From NCBI GenBank assembly GCA_029721435.1, contig CM056580.1:29134367-29198366 (forward strand): 64,000 bases of DNA, in the 5' to 3' direction. Positions 23,151 to 35,922 of the stretch are shown piece after piece; the first letter of the stretch is position 1, and every line of letters starts with the position of its first letter. The notes beneath the pieces were generated by a model. The model did not search any database, was not told the origin of the DNA, and worked only from the letters and a program-made list of their open reading frames with translations. The translations under genes and the position numbers were made by a program. The stretch is from Gymnothorax reevesii (Eukaryota; Chordata; Actinopteri; Anguilliformes; Muraenidae).

Positions 23151-25059
23151 GCATGGTTTGTATATTAAAAGTAACACTGTACAATATCAGTTGTGACCAG
23201 TCCATGGTTCAAGGACAAACTTGCCAGAAATACTGGAGAAGAAACTGTTTGAATTTTCAGGTTTTGAGGCCCAGAAAAGTCAGTCTCCAAACCAAGGCTT
23301 AATGGACGAAGGGCTTGTAAGCCCATTGATGTATGATGTTCCAGCCTTTCAGATCTGGTCTGTCCATTAAATCTCACAATGGTTTGATTACATTTGTTGC
23401 TTACATGCACTCTTTCTTTCCCATTCCAACAGCTGATTCATTGTTCCTGACTTTTTCTCTGGAGGGATCCAAATGACCTCTCTGGGTTATGCACACCTAT
23501 GTGTTTTTTACTTGAAGCAGGTAAAGGACTGATTAATGTGGCTTTTCTGAGTGTTTTTGATAGGGACAGGGGTACTCCTGGAATTTAAATGGCTTTTGTT
23601 TTGCTCTCCCTGGGTGGTATCCCCTCCTCAGCCTCCTTTGCTTGAGGCAAAAAAAACAAAACCAGACTCAACAACTGATAATGAATTTGCACGTAATCTG
23701 GTTATGGAATGGATGCTTGTTTAGCTTGGTCTGATAGCTGGTGCTCATTTGTTCGTGTCTGATAACCAGTGCTTTTTTAACCTGAGTCCACAGTCGGGTC
23801 ATGGACAGAGGAAGTGCATATATAAATTTGGGTGGAACCATTTTTGAAACGAGGCCCAAGGCAATGGGCTCAGATGTACTAATAAGGTTTATTTTTCTCC
23901 TTTTTTAGCAAATATTTGATCTAGTATTTTATTTTGGCACTCTGCGCATCAGACTTTCCTCCTCTCTCTGAGGATTGTACATTATTTGGCTAAAGAGGCA
24001 AAGTGGCTCACAGTTCAGAGACCGAAGGGGCGAAACATGGGCTCTGTGATGATAACACTGACTTAACCACTGTGTAGGCCTTATTCTTTCCTTCTACCAA
24101 TTTATTTCCCTCTCTGCCTTTCAAATACCACAGCCTTGGTAACTTCAGTGAGTTCTCCCAAACACATGCAGGTGGAAACACTATATTTTAGGCAGTTCTG
24201 TATTTAGCTTGCTTGGACTCAATCAAATTACTGATTTTGCTTATTACCTTTGTTTGATATAAAAGAACCTCAAAAATATAGGTAAAAAAAAAAATCTTGA
24301 TACCGTCCACCTGCACATTGTAGCTTAGAGTTTTATGGGCTTTTGATGAGAATGTCTTACTGTGCGATTGCTTTTACTCTGTTGTTAGCCGGCTGTGCGG
24401 TGTTGATTCATTCCTCTGATTGTTTTAACGGTACCAGCTGTGTTTTATCTTTGCTGTGTGCATTGCTATCATGTGACTTTGCCTCTTGTGGAATGTCTAG
24501 ATAAAAGGCTTGCTTATAAATATCTATGTGGTTGAGGCACTGAAGATAAAGTGTCTCAGTGGGGCATACCTTTCTGAAATAACAGTCTGTGGTTGAGGCT
24601 TGTGGCCACAGGAAGAAGAGTTGGCCGTAGGCTGATGCCCAGAAGCTGCCTTCAGAGGTGCTTTTTTCTTTCATCACGCTGTAAGAGATCTTCCTCATTT
24701 GGATTGCTGCTTGAGCATCACAGATTCAAGGGACATTTCTTTACAGCAATCATACTGTTTTTGTCCAGGGGCATGCTCAATGTGCTGGCTGAGATGGTAC
24801 TGGCTAGTGGCTACCTCTGGCAATTTAGCACTTAGCCCTGGTATTGGCAGATTTTTCCTCCTAAATATGGGCAGCAAAGTCACATGTTGAAGGCACGTTT
24901 CCCCAGATTATCCATTGCATGCCATAATCAATAGAAATATTGTTTTATGATTTTTTGCATTTAGTTATGGCCACACTATCGTCAAATGTATGCTATTGCT
25001 ACTATGAAAGTTTGTGGCTTTTTAAAAAAAGGTATATTTGTGTATTTATATTTATATTT
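23151..25059. other. No gene recognised
   Basis: No exon-like or transposon-end signal. Short A runs only. Confidence 0.5.
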
Positions 25060-25228
25060 TACTACGACACTTTTAATTCTACCCTTGTGTGGAAGTGACT
25101 TTGAGAGCCTGTATTTTTTTTTTTTCGTGTAAGCCGCGCTCAGTGTCTACTGTCAAATTTTTGTCATGCACCCAACATATGATAACAATAAAGGCATTCT
25201 CATCTTATCTTATCTTATCTTATCTTAA
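25060..25228 (+). mobile_element. Probable LINE 3' end fragment with pentamer tail
   Basis: The segment runs into 'gataacaataaaggcattctc' and then five tandem copies of ATCTT/CTTAT at 25203-25227. An 'aataaaggcattc' followed by a short microsatellite is how several fish non-LTR retrotransposons end. The 5' part is missing, as expected for 5'-truncated insertions. The class is not proven, because no reverse-transcriptase sequence is present. Confidence 0.5.
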
Positions 25229-25857
25229 ATGGCCTTTTCCAGCTTGATAATGCACCTTATGAGAAAGCTATAGTAGTCTCAAACTGGGTTCACGAATATT
25301 AGTCAGTGGACTCCTGAGTCACCAGTGGGGCATCAATGGGGTGTGGCAGAATGTGACATTTGGAGCATGAATACGCAGATCACAGATCTACAGAAATTAT
25401 GCATTGCAGTCATTTCAACACGGACCATAATCTTTAAAGAATGTTTCAAAAATGTTGTTGTGGAATTGATGACATGAAGAATTTAGACTATTCAGAGAAC
25501 AAATTGATGCCCTACCCTGAATTAATATGGTGTGTAGAGCTCTTGGCCACTTATACACCTTGCTTGACAACATCCTCATATTTCTTTTTTTCCCAGAATA
25601 AGAATGAACTCATCCTTTTATAGTCATTCAGGTGTTCAGTCTGTACTTGTTATGAAAATGATTGGCCATCTCCCCATGTGTGTTTAAAGCTGGGAAACAT
25701 TCTGGGGAATTGGAGAAATATCCTGGCTGCTCTGAAAAGAAGAGAAAATATTAGCCAAGATGAGATTTACACGTGTGGAATTTTTCCCAGTGCTGAGGCT
25801 TACTGAAATCACCTCTTTTCTCACCGCTTTCCCTGACATGCACAAGTTAGGTTACAT

Positions 25858-26062
25858 CAGGGATACTCACTCTTTTCCAGAATGAGCCGCAGTGGGTTCA
25901 GGCTTTCATTCTAACCATGCAGTTACACACCTGATTCTACTTATCAAGGGTCTATGGCAAAAGCTTTAAGGGTTCATTAGTAGATTCAGGTGTAGGACAG
26001 GTTGGATAGAGCGAAAGCCTGCACCCACTGTGGCTCATTCTGGAAAAGAATGAGTATCCCTG
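25858..26062. mobile_element. hAT-like MITE, 205 bp, 8-bp target duplication
   Basis: The left end is CAGGGATACTCACTC and the right end is the inverse of CAGGGATACTCATTC. The terminal inverted repeats extend about 50 bp with a few mismatches. Perfect 8-bp duplications 'ggttacat' lie at 25850-25857 and 26063-26070. CAG...CTG ends with an 8-bp duplication are typical of hAT. There is no coding capacity. Confidence 0.88.
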
Positions 26063-26070
26063 GGTTACAT

Positions 26071-27529
26071 TGTCTCATAGTCATTGTATGACTTGCATAA
26101 GTTTGACTCAGTAGTTTTTTGAGAAGTGACGGCCATTTATTTTTATCTCCGTGTTATTTTCTGAATATTGACAGATGCTCTTGAAATTCTGCTGTGGCTT
26201 TTATTTTCCCATGTATTCATTTACTTACTTCATTTATTTTAGAGATTCTGAAATAACATATCATATCAGAATTAAATTTTAAATCGAAACACATGAGCCC
26301 TGTTTTCTGCATTAGAAAGTCAATGTGCATATTCAATTTATACTTTCAGTTTGTGAGCCTTGGTAGAGACTTTGTCTGCAGCCAATGCAGACCAAAAAAA
26401 TGCAATTCGTTTTTTTTTTTTTTTCAATTCTTTTTAATGGAAGCCGCAGCACTGCGGTCCACTAATGGCAAGTCATTTCCTCATCTTAAGAACTGTCTGA
26501 AATTATGTGCATGTCAGTCCTATTTTCTGCCTGTTTAACTGAACTGTCTCCTGTGTGACTGAACAACAAGTGTAAGTCATTTCACCCATGTGAATTTAAA
26601 AGTGAACAGTGCTTGGTATATGAGCAGCAGGAACTGATTTGACCCAGTTGCTGAATTGCCATGTTAGATGCATAAAGCCCCAGTTCCTTATACCTTAAGG
26701 AATTTAGAGAGCATTCAGCTGTACTGAATACAGCTGGAGGTTAGGGTGATGTGGTACTTTTGTTTTGATATATATAATGGAATGAAGTGAGAGGAATGAA
26801 ACTGAATAAATTTACCTACTTGGTTACTCAAGTTTTGACTCTCCATTTTCTAAACCCCACACCTTACAGTGGAAAATTTAAGTGGAAATAATCTTGCTGC
26901 AGAAATAAGCTTTTTGCTAGTTCATTTGGACAAACTGACAGAAGAAAAGGAAACTCTGCATTGATTCATACACCTATGTGCCCATCCCCTCATACCACAC
27001 AAGCATAAATGTTTGCACGCCAAAGAAAATATGAAGATAATTTGAAATTAATGCTAAATGTCTTTCAGTCATCAGCAGCCATTGTTGAAATCGTAAACGT
27101 CAATGAATCGGTTGATGTGTTTTACTGGAGCCTTGTCATTCTTGTTTCAGGGGCTCAGGGAGTATAGTTTTGAGGCTTAAGGGCATGGACCCTTTGGGGA
27201 ACTACAGTGTCTGAGATGGATGTAAAATGGACATTTAACGACAGACCAGAAAGGACAAATGAATGCAAACACGACCCTGTAAACTGCTGATCCTCAGTGC
27301 TGAGCCTCTGCCCAGATCCTGCTGAAAAATTTGTCAGTCATCCAGCTTATCAGTGGGTATGTCTGGAACATAAACCACTCAGCTCAGACTTCAAAACTCA
27401 ATTCCACAAAGCTTTGGGAAAACTGAACATATGATTAATTGTGCAGGCCCTGTTAGAGGTGATTAACCTTAAAATGCAGTGGCATAAGATGTAAAGTTGT
27501 TTTCAAAAAATAGCGGTTAAAAAAATGTG
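26071..27529. other. No gene recognised
   Basis: AT-rich sequence with a 16-T run near 26409-26424. No exon signal. Confidence 0.5.
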
Positions 27530-27539
27530 AATGAAGTGT

Positions 27540-28508
27540 GAATTTTTTTTTTTTTTTTATTGCCTTCAGTCCCATATTTCAAATGTTGTGTTCAATGGGC
27601 TTAAGGCCAGAGGATTGAGCTGGCCACTCCATTACCTCAATTCTGTTTGTCTTGAACCAAGATGTGGCTCGCTTACTCGTGTGTTTGGGCTCATTATCTT
27701 GTTGAAACACCCATGAAAGGAGCATTTCCTCTTCGGCATATGGCAACATGATCTCTTCAAGTATTTTGATGTATTCAAACTGATCCATTATCCCTGGTAT
27801 ACAATTAATAGGCTCAACACCATAGTGTGAAAAACATCCCCATGCCATGATTTTTGCACCGCCATGCATCACCATCTGCATAGTGTACTGTGGCTTGAAT
27901 TCAGTACCTGAGGTTCACCTCATTAATTTATTTCATTTCATCTATTTTTTAATGACCACACAACCAGGATGGTGAAATTTGCTTTCAGTACAGCACTCAA
28001 TCTGTGTTAGAGACATATAGGTGCAAATGACATTGGCAGCACACATCATACAAACAATGACCGCACGCATCAAAATAAACATACTGTCGATGACCACTTG
28101 ACCCAAAAAGAGCACTTTTAATCTCATCAGTCCATAGAATGTTACACCATTTCTCTTTGGGCTGATCAGTGAGTTTTAACCGATCCAGCACATGCAATTC
28201 TTTCAACAATGGTGCTTTACGGAGGCTTCTTGGTGATAGCTTCTTCTGACTTGGCATTTACAGGTAATTTTATTTCATCTTTGATTTTTCTGGTGGTGAT
28301 GACTGGCTGAATCTTTGCCATTCTATTCTTCAATCTGTTTTAACAGCAGTCTCATTTCCTTCTGCGTGTTTCAGGTTTTCGTTGCTATTTTAAAGCATTT
28401 AGCTGAGCATCCTATAATTTGCCGCACTGTTTTATACATTTTCCCCTCTCCAATCAACTTTCTAATCAAATTTCATTGCTCCTCCGAGCAATGTTTTGAA
28501 CGGCCCAT
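27540..28508 (-). pseudogene. Old Tc1-type transposase pseudogene, minus strand
   Basis: On the minus strand the frame starts at ATG 28508 (MGRSKHCSEEQ) and hits a stop at once. It continues with an HTH-like stretch (LIRKLIGEGKMYKTVRQIIG) and another stop. From 28257 to 27997 it reads SPRSLRKAPLLKELHVLDRL and then NILWTDEIKSALFG, with the first catalytic aspartate. From 27881 to 27579 it reads AKIMAWGCFSHYGV, VFQQDNEPKHTSK with the second aspartate, and KPIEHNI with the glutamate, 34 residues apart as in DD34E. It is a different Tc1 subfamily from the other copies. Terminal inverted repeats were not resolved. Poly-T/poly-A at 27542-27559 may mark decay near the C-terminal end. Confidence 0.88.
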
Positions 28509-28878
28509 TTTACTTTGCAATTCAGAAGGAAATATATTTTATAACAATACATGAAATATTTGCTTTACTCCTTCCTTAATAAAGGACAATTAATGACAAC
28601 TGTTACTTCACAGAATGAATGAATTCTGTAATTAAACTCCACACAATTATTAATTTTGAACATGCCCCTTTCAATGAATGAGTCCATTACTCAGAACAAG
28701 CAGTGTGCACATCATGACAGCTGGGTCTGTTGTTTTTCTATCACACTACTACATTTACAAGTAATTTATTTGCCATGCAGAAATATCACAACGAACAGTG
28801 GTTCATCAGGTTAGTGATGTTGCACTGTTATTATTTTTTCTTTAACACAACCGTATATAGCTTTTTTTCAGTCTTCTT

Positions 28879-29850
28879 GTGGAATATTTTAAAAACACAA
28901 GGTAAAGTTGCAAAGGCTTTGAAGGGCTCATCATCGACAGTGCATAACATCATCAAAAGAGTCTGAGAAACTAGAAAAATCTCTGTGCGTGAGGGACAAG
29001 GCCTAAGACCTTTAAAGGAATGCCCGTGATCTTCGGGCCCTCAGACGCCACTGCATCACTCACCGGCATTACACTGTCATTGACATTACTAAATGGGCTC
29101 GGGAATACTTCAAGGAACCACTGTCCGTAAACACTCTCCACCGTGCCATCCACTGGTGCCACCTAAAACTCTGTCATGCAAAAAGGAAGCCATTGTTGAG
29201 CATGATCCAGAAGCACCTCCGTGTTATACAGGCCAAGGCTCATTTAAAATGGACTGTAGCAAAGTGCAAAAGTGTCCTGTGGTCAGACGAGTCCAAATTT
29301 GACGTTCTTGTTGGAAATCATGGGCGTCATGTCCTCCAGGCTAAAGAGGAGAAAGACCACCCCTCTTGTTATCAGCGTTCAGTTCAAAAGCCAGCATCTC
29401 TGATGGTATGGGGATGCATTAGTGCATATGGTGTGGGACACTTGCACGTTTTAAAAAGCACTATGAATGCTGAGAGGTGTATAAAGATTTTAGAGCAACA
29501 TATGCTCCCCTCCAGACGACATCTATTCCAGGGAAGGCCTTGTGTATTTCAGCAGGACAATGCAAAACCACATGCTGCAGCTAATACAACAACATGGCTT
29601 CGTAGTAGAAGAGTGCGCGTGCTGAACTGGCTTGCCTGCAGTCCTGATCTTTCACCGATTGAGAACATTTGACGCATAATTAAAACGAAAAGTCCATCAA
29701 AGGAGACCCAAAACTCTCCAGCAGCTGGAAGCCTGTATTAAACAAGAGTGGGGTCAAATTCCAATGGCTAAACTCAAGAAACTTCTCTCCTAAAAGCCCA
29801 GACCCTCCACTCTGTGTTAAAAAGAAGAGGGGTTGCTCCACCATGGTGAA
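28879..29850 (+). pseudogene. Tc1 transposase pseudogene (copy B), catalytic core readable
   Basis: The clearest part is the 29193-29672 frame. It contains [14 protein letters not shown] with the first aspartate, [25 protein letters not shown] with the second aspartate, and [10 protein letters not shown] with the glutamate. The aspartate-to-glutamate spacing is 34 residues, the expected DD34E value. A TGA directly follows ENI where copy A has TGG (tryptophan), so one base change ended the frame. The HTH portion upstream (28900-29190) is frameshifted and lacks its start. The C-terminal portion downstream is also shifted. It is not functional. Confidence 0.92.
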
Positions 29851-30067
29851 CAGGCCCCTGTCCCAACCTTTTTGAGACCTGTAGCAGCCATTACATTTGA
29901 AATGAGCTCATTTTTTGGTTATAATAGTAAAATTTCTCAGTTTCAACATTTGCTGTTATCTCTGTTCTATTGTGAATAAAATACTGGCTGGTGTGATTTA
30001 AAAGTCATTGCGTTTTGATTTTATTCACAATTTGCACTTTGTCCCAACAATTTCGGAATTGGGGTCG
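28879..30067 (+). mobile_element. Tc1/mariner element, 5'-truncated (copy B)
   Basis: Same family as 9313-10828. The left end and the first codons of the transposase are missing: homology begins at about 28879 ('tgtggaatattttaaaaac'). The right end '...tttgtcccaacaatttcggaattggggtcg' is intact and followed by TA at 30068-30069. Compared with copy A it keeps the region between the catalytic motifs that copy A lost. Confidence 0.92.
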
Positions 30068-30069
30068 TA

Positions 30070-30441
30070 TTCATATGACTAACTTAATTATTTATGTCTT
30101 CCGACATAAGACAAAAGCTTTAAGGCCTGAGTGACACTTATGGGATTGTGGTTTCTTTGTTGTCTGTCCTGCAGGCTGAGTCCCTGGAGCATGGACTTTT
30201 GCATTATGTAGTGGTCGCCAGCTGGTTCTTCCAATTTTTTGTTTTGCTGGCCCATTTACCTTCAGTCTCCTGCATTATTCAAGTTAGCAGCTGCTGTTAG
30301 TAGCTGTGCTGGACCGAATCATGTCATGGCTATAAAGTCTGACCCCAAAGAGCTCCAGAATGCTGTTACTAAAAGTGATGCAGTCACTTTTTATTCAAGA
30401 ATTATTTCCTCTTACATGCCCCATTGCTGGCATGTAACCTA
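30070..30441. other. No gene recognised
   Basis: Spacer between two Tc1-derived pieces. A 'ctgcag' and pyrimidine-rich patch near 30170 has no exon partner. Confidence 0.5.
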
Positions 30442-30653
30442 TCCAACCCCACTTTCAAAAAAGTTGGAATGCTGGGTAAATGAAACATAAAAACAGAACA
30501 ATGATTTGCAAATCTCATAAACCCACATTTTATTCACAATAGAACAGACAACATATCACATGTTGAAAGTGAGACATTTTACCATTTCATGAAAAATATC
30601 AGCTCATTTTGAATTTGATGGCGGCAACGCATCTCAAAAAGTTGAGATGGGGC
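30442..30653 (+). mobile_element. Tc1 left-end fragment
   Basis: TA at 30440-30441 is followed by 'tccaaccccactttcaaaaaag'. It continues with 'aaacccacattttattcac', 'caatagaac', 'catatcacatgttgaaa', and ends with the inner direct repeat 'ctcaaaaagttgagatggggc'. It matches the layout of the left IR/DR region of the family near 9.3 kb and the fragment at 36719. No transposase follows, so it is a truncated insertion or internal-deletion product. Confidence 0.8.
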
Positions 30654-33600
30654 CATGTTGTAATGTTATTCAAGTATTGTATTCCACGGTATACTTGGTA
30701 CTCATAATATTCCATGGCCAGCATTGCTCATGCTAGCCTACAAATTATACTCGGCAGGATTAACTCTCGAAACCCGGTGTTGTGCAATTGCAATATCAGG
30801 GTACCTAAACATAAATCTGGTCGATCATTTCCATGATTCATAATTACTTTTCATGCTTCGTCTCATTTTTTGGGCCAATTATTTTGTTTTGACTTCTTCC
30901 CAATGTTCAACTCCAAAATTTTCGAGTCATTTTGTCAAAAAGTTGAAGGACCAACAGCCAGGGAACATCAAAGTTAAATTTTATGGTAAATTATAATACA
31001 CACTTTTTCAGTCTCTTCTCTATATGTTTCGTATCCACTGATATCATATAGGATACAGGAATTGATAAGAGAATAGTTTGTACGTAATTTCATGCATGAT
31101 TTTTTTTGACCTCAGGTGAAATTTTAGTGTTTTAATTACAATTTGGCTACAGAATGCCAATCACTGAAGAATAGAGCATACTTAAAACCTTTTAATCTCC
31201 AGGCCTGATTTTCATTATAAAAAGATAAGAAGTCTTTGTGACATTCATGAGAGACATCTTGAAAAGTGTTATGATTTAAGCAAAGGAAGCGTATCCTTTC
31301 AGCTTTCTGCCGTGATACTGACAATAACAAGGGTCGGTGCCAGCTGATGTGTTATTGGAGGCCCACCTGAGTGTGGCTGGAGTTGTTTATCAGGGGCTCT
31401 GATTGCAGGAGCTGTAATTGTCCTTCTCTCTTTGACCTCATGGTGTTTGTGCTATCAGTAAATCGGGCCTTCCTGCCTGATTCATACAACAGCGCTGTAG
31501 TACAGACAGACTTTCCACTGCCTCGCCCTCCTCCTTGGGTGAGGAAGTGTATTTGGATCATATTCCACTTATTTCTCTTCGATGTAGTCTATGTAATGTT
31601 TAGATTTTGTGGAAGCGTGCTGCTCTTTTGTGCATATTCCTTGAGAGAATGTGAGTGCAGGTAATGGCACATGAAATCTGTTTAACCAAATTCTTAAATA
31701 AAGAAATTGAGCAATCAAATATCTGAACTAAGGCTCTGGGACATGGGATTTATTAATGTTAATCACAGGGACTTTTGACAAATGAAGTGCATGAACAGCA
31801 AAAGGAGGCTATTCAGTAAATAAATCCCTGTGGCAAAAGATGATGACAAGAGTGGATTTGAGCAATAATGCAGAAGGACTTTGTCCTGAATGATCACACT
31901 AGAGTCTGCAGTACTCATTTTGTCAGCGGCTTCGTTGACGTAAATGATGTTGACTTTGCACCGTCTGTGTTTCCCAACGAACAAAGAGTTCACACCCACA
32001 TAAGCTAAAAGGAAAGAGCGATCTTATCAGAGAAATATGGTTAAGGTACGAGTTGATATTAAACTATTTAAGTTGGCCCACTAATTGATGAATAATTATT
32101 TCATCTGTTGCTGTTTCAAGCTGTTATTGTTGTTGCAGTGTCCAGTTTTTGCATCCAGATTTTGAAAAGCGACTGGCTTTGTTCAATCCTATAGGCTATA
32201 TACGACATTAAGTAGATGTTAAACTTTATGCAAAAAAATATCAAGCCAAAGGGGGAGTGTTAATACGACACGACTTTAACAGTCTAGGTAAGCCCTGAGG
32301 GGCGTACATTATGGAACTTAGGTCCACAGAGCTAAGTGTAGGTATGGTTTCCATTTCGCTGCTTGCAATAATAATTTGGTTTCCTTGTGATTTTGATTCC
32401 ATAATTACTTTCTGTATATAGCCAACAAAGTTGAATTTGCATGCCAGTTAGTTTTGTGGATGTGAAATAATGTCATTAACACCACTATGATTGGGTCCCA
32501 CGCCATAAGTCAACTAATAGCTTCAGTGTTTTTGTGACAAATTTGCATTGCTCAAACCAGCAAGCATGCATGATTCTAATCTCCTCTCAACATGGATCAG
32601 TGCACAGGTAGGCCTACACTCGTAAAATACAAGGCCATATCATTACTGTTTGACTGAATGCTACACATTTGATTTCGGATTTTCATTGGTGCTGAAAATA
32701 ACGTCAAGGACTTACCTTGACAGTATCTTGCTAATAGTCTTTCAAGTCTACGTTGCCCTGCAGGAGTCAATGCCTTCAGTTTGTCAGAGAAAACTAATGG
32801 AGTTTAATCTAGCTATATTGTCAGGGGGAAAGAATTTCGTGTCCAACCACCTTTTTCCGGCTTTTTATTTGCCAGAACGATTTTAAAGGGGGGGGGTAAT
32901 ATATTTTAGGGAGGTTGTTTTTTATCAGTGAGAAGGGGGTTTAGAATTTAATATATGCGTATGCGTAATGCAGCATATGCATTAATATCGCGAACGCATA
33001 TGCTGTGCCTGCCCTAGCAACCCGGTGTGTCATCAGTAACATGGCAGCCGCTATTACGATATGCTACTTACACGAATAGCAGCACTTGAAACTAAACTTT
33101 AAATTTCCTCGACTGGACGTACACTTGACGTGTTTACATATCCTAATATTTCTCAGGTTAGGCCTACGCAAACATCAATCGATATTGATGTCGGTTGAAT
33201 ACAGAACTCTTAATCTCGCCATCTGGACACAAAATGTGCACTGCACACCCAAGGATGTTCCTGAACAAAAAAATATTCCTGTTTATAGCCCAAATCCACG
33301 CTGTAAGCTGCCTTTTACCACGGAGAAAGTGAAAGAACTTTAAATTCCTCCCCTTTTCAATGTGATTTCTGCATCTTCTGCCCCACATAGCCTGCGAAGA
33401 GCGTGCGCACTCCAAATCTGTTTTTCACGCCCTTAAACTGAAAGGGTCTCATATAGGACTACAGTATTGTTTGTTGCTCAAGCGCCCCCCTGTTGGATCA
33501 AATCTGTCTCATATTGCTGATCCAGGATCCGAAAGAATTCCTGTGCACATGAAGACGGCACTGTCATTAAACACTGACATTCAATGATAGTAGGACGGCG

Positions 33601-34061
33601 GAGGCCATACCTTCCATGTAGTTACTTATGGGCTTCATTTGATGGACCTCATAAGTTACGCAATTAGCAATAGACATAAACATGAGCAAACAATTAATAA
33701 AGCGCATCCTGTCAGGACATTTTCAAGCAAGTGTTAGATTCATTCCACAGTAACTTACCTGCAGGATGACCTCTCAGAAGCTTAGAAAGCTTCACCCTAT
33801 GGAAACAATGAGGGAAATATTTTGGCACCCTCTATAGAAATGTAAAGAATCATAGCTGAACGTGAAAATAAGGCATTGATTGGCAGAATGAAGGAGTATA
33901 AATTAGTTACCACAACAATGTTTTGTCAGTGTTGATGATTTGTGTCCAGCAGTCACTTGGCAGGTGTAGGTGGAATGTGTACTGATATTTTTGTCCATGA
34001 ATTCATATTGCAAATTCATTGAATTTTGAATTTCGAGCTCCTGGGTTAATGGTAGCTCTGC
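30654..34061. other. No gene recognised; small hairpin and G run
   Basis: No coding exon was found. Local features: an 8-G run at 32887-32894, a perfect 10-bp-arm inverted repeat at 32971-33005, and a segment at 33470-33496 resembling part of the SINE at 60.1 kb. The rest is AT-rich and undistinguished. Confidence 0.5.
32971..33005. repeat. Hairpin with self-palindromic arms
   Basis: CAGCATATGC at 32971-32980 and GCATATGCTG at 32996-33005 form perfect 10-bp arms around a 15-base spacer containing TCGCGA. Each arm itself contains the palindrome GCATATGC. Confidence 0.7.
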
Positions 34062-34825
34062 GGCATGCACAGAATAGCCTTACAGAGAGAAATATAGGGT
34101 ATGCCTTGGATTGCATCACAGTGACAAACACAGAGGCATGCACAGGATAGCCTCATAGTAAGAAACACAGATGCACGCACAGGATAGCCTCACAGTGAGA
34201 AACACAGAGGAATGTGCAGGATAGCCTTTCCTGAAATAAGCATTGCAGGACACATATGATAGCCTCACAGAGAAAAACACAGACGCATGCACAGGATAGC
34301 CTCATAATGAGAAAGACAGAGGCATGTTTAGGATATTCTCGCAGAAATAAACACAGAGGCACTCATAGGATAGCCTCACAGTGAGAAACACAGAGGCATG
34401 CACACTATAGCCTCACAGAGAGAAGCACAGAGGCATACACACGATAGTCTTACAGAAACACAGAAGCACACCCAGGATAGCCTTGCTGAAATAAACACAG
34501 AGATTAGCCTCACAATGAGAAATGCAGTTATGCACTGAAAAGCCCCACAGAGAGAAACACCGAACATGCACAGGATAGCTGCAGAAATACACTAAAAAGC
34601 GCACACAGGATAGCCTCACTGAGAGAAACACAGAAGCATGCATGGGATAGCCTCACAGAAATAAACATAGAGGCGCACGCCGGATAGCCTCATAGAGAGC
34701 AACGCAGAGACACACTCAGTGGTGCCGCACATAGATGAATCCAGGGACATGCATAGGATAGTCTTACAGAGAGAAACATGATAAACAGAGAGGCACACAG
34801 AGAGTAGTCTCACAGGCATAGTGGG
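34062..34825. repeat. Minisatellite, unit about 37 bp, roughly 20 copies
   Basis: A unit built from 'cacagaggcatgcacagg', 'atagcctcacag' and 'agagaaa' is repeated with substitutions and indels over about 760 bp. The core 'ggatagcct' recurs at 34156 and many later points. Unit length varies from about 30 to 40 bp. On the minus strand several overlapping frames stay open and read as Cys/Leu/Val-rich repeats. These reflect the repeat composition and are not called as genes. Confidence 0.92.
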
Positions 34826-35922
34826 ACATACACAATATCTTTTAAATTTGGCATCAGGGATGCCTTCATCCCACTGTGCCTACTTCCCACTTTTGCGTGA
34901 CTCATGAAAACAACAACCTGTTAATAGCTAAAACAGGAGAGAACCTTTTGATAAATGAAGTGATTTCCGTGAATAGGGCTATTGTAGCCACGCTAACATC
35001 ATGATTGTTTCCTTTCCGTAAGAAGGAATGGGATATGGAAGTTACCAGTGAAGTCACACTCGTGTTTCAGCAGGAAAACAACAGCTGTGCTACTAGAGGG
35101 GTGCTTTGGGGTAAAGGTGATGATCATGGCAGTTTTTGTGAGTGGTTTGTCTTGTAAATTGTCTCATGCATACCCGAGAGCATGAACTAATGGGTGAGCA
35201 ACAGACCATGGGGCAAAGCCGCGGGCTTTCTTTGTGAAACAAATCAGGCTTCCCCTTTGGTTTAGTTGACATGAGCAGAGTATTGTGCTCACCTCAGGGT
35301 GAATGTTTACAACATATTATAAACCCCATACTCATAAAAGAACTATCCCCACATAAGATGCCTATAAGAGGCTCCTAAACCTCAAAGTATTCTACAAGGC
35401 TTGACTGTCTACAGCGTGATAATGGTTGTCTATTACCTGAGCTTGGTCCATGCAAGTTTGTGGCCAGGGGCCAGCATTGCTAATTTCAATCCCAGATTAT
35501 GGACTGCTTTAACTGCAGTGCTTTGCAATTTTAGAGGTTTTAGAATTATTTCTCCAATTGAATAAAAAATATTGTTACATGCATTGATGTTGATTTTTCC
35601 TGTTGATATTATGCATTTATCTGTTTTAGTCCCTAATCCTTACCCCAGCCTCTCATGCTTGCAGGCTTCCGGTAGACCGAGTGTGTGGCATTTATAGTGC
35701 AGTTTTTGGGTTTGTCAATAAACCACCAGGTCAGCTAAATATTAGCAGGTGAGGCCTCTCCTTAACACCAAGAATGGCTTTGTATTTGTCTGTTTGGAGG
35801 GATGGGGAGGGGGACAAGGGGGCAGGGAAGGAGTCTGGCCGGAGGTCAGTTCAGGGGTCAGAGGTTGTGGTATGAGACGATTCAGATGGCAGCAGAGTGG
35901 AACTTGGGCACTGTAGGATCAG
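34826..35922. other. No gene recognised
   Basis: Ordinary AT-rich sequence. A G-rich patch at 35798-35830 (GGGATGGGGAGGGGGACAAG) is the only local peculiarity. Confidence 0.5.

Noticed and set aside
34153..34819. Four Cys-rich minus-strand open frames
   Set aside because: They are translations of the 37-bp minisatellite in different registers.
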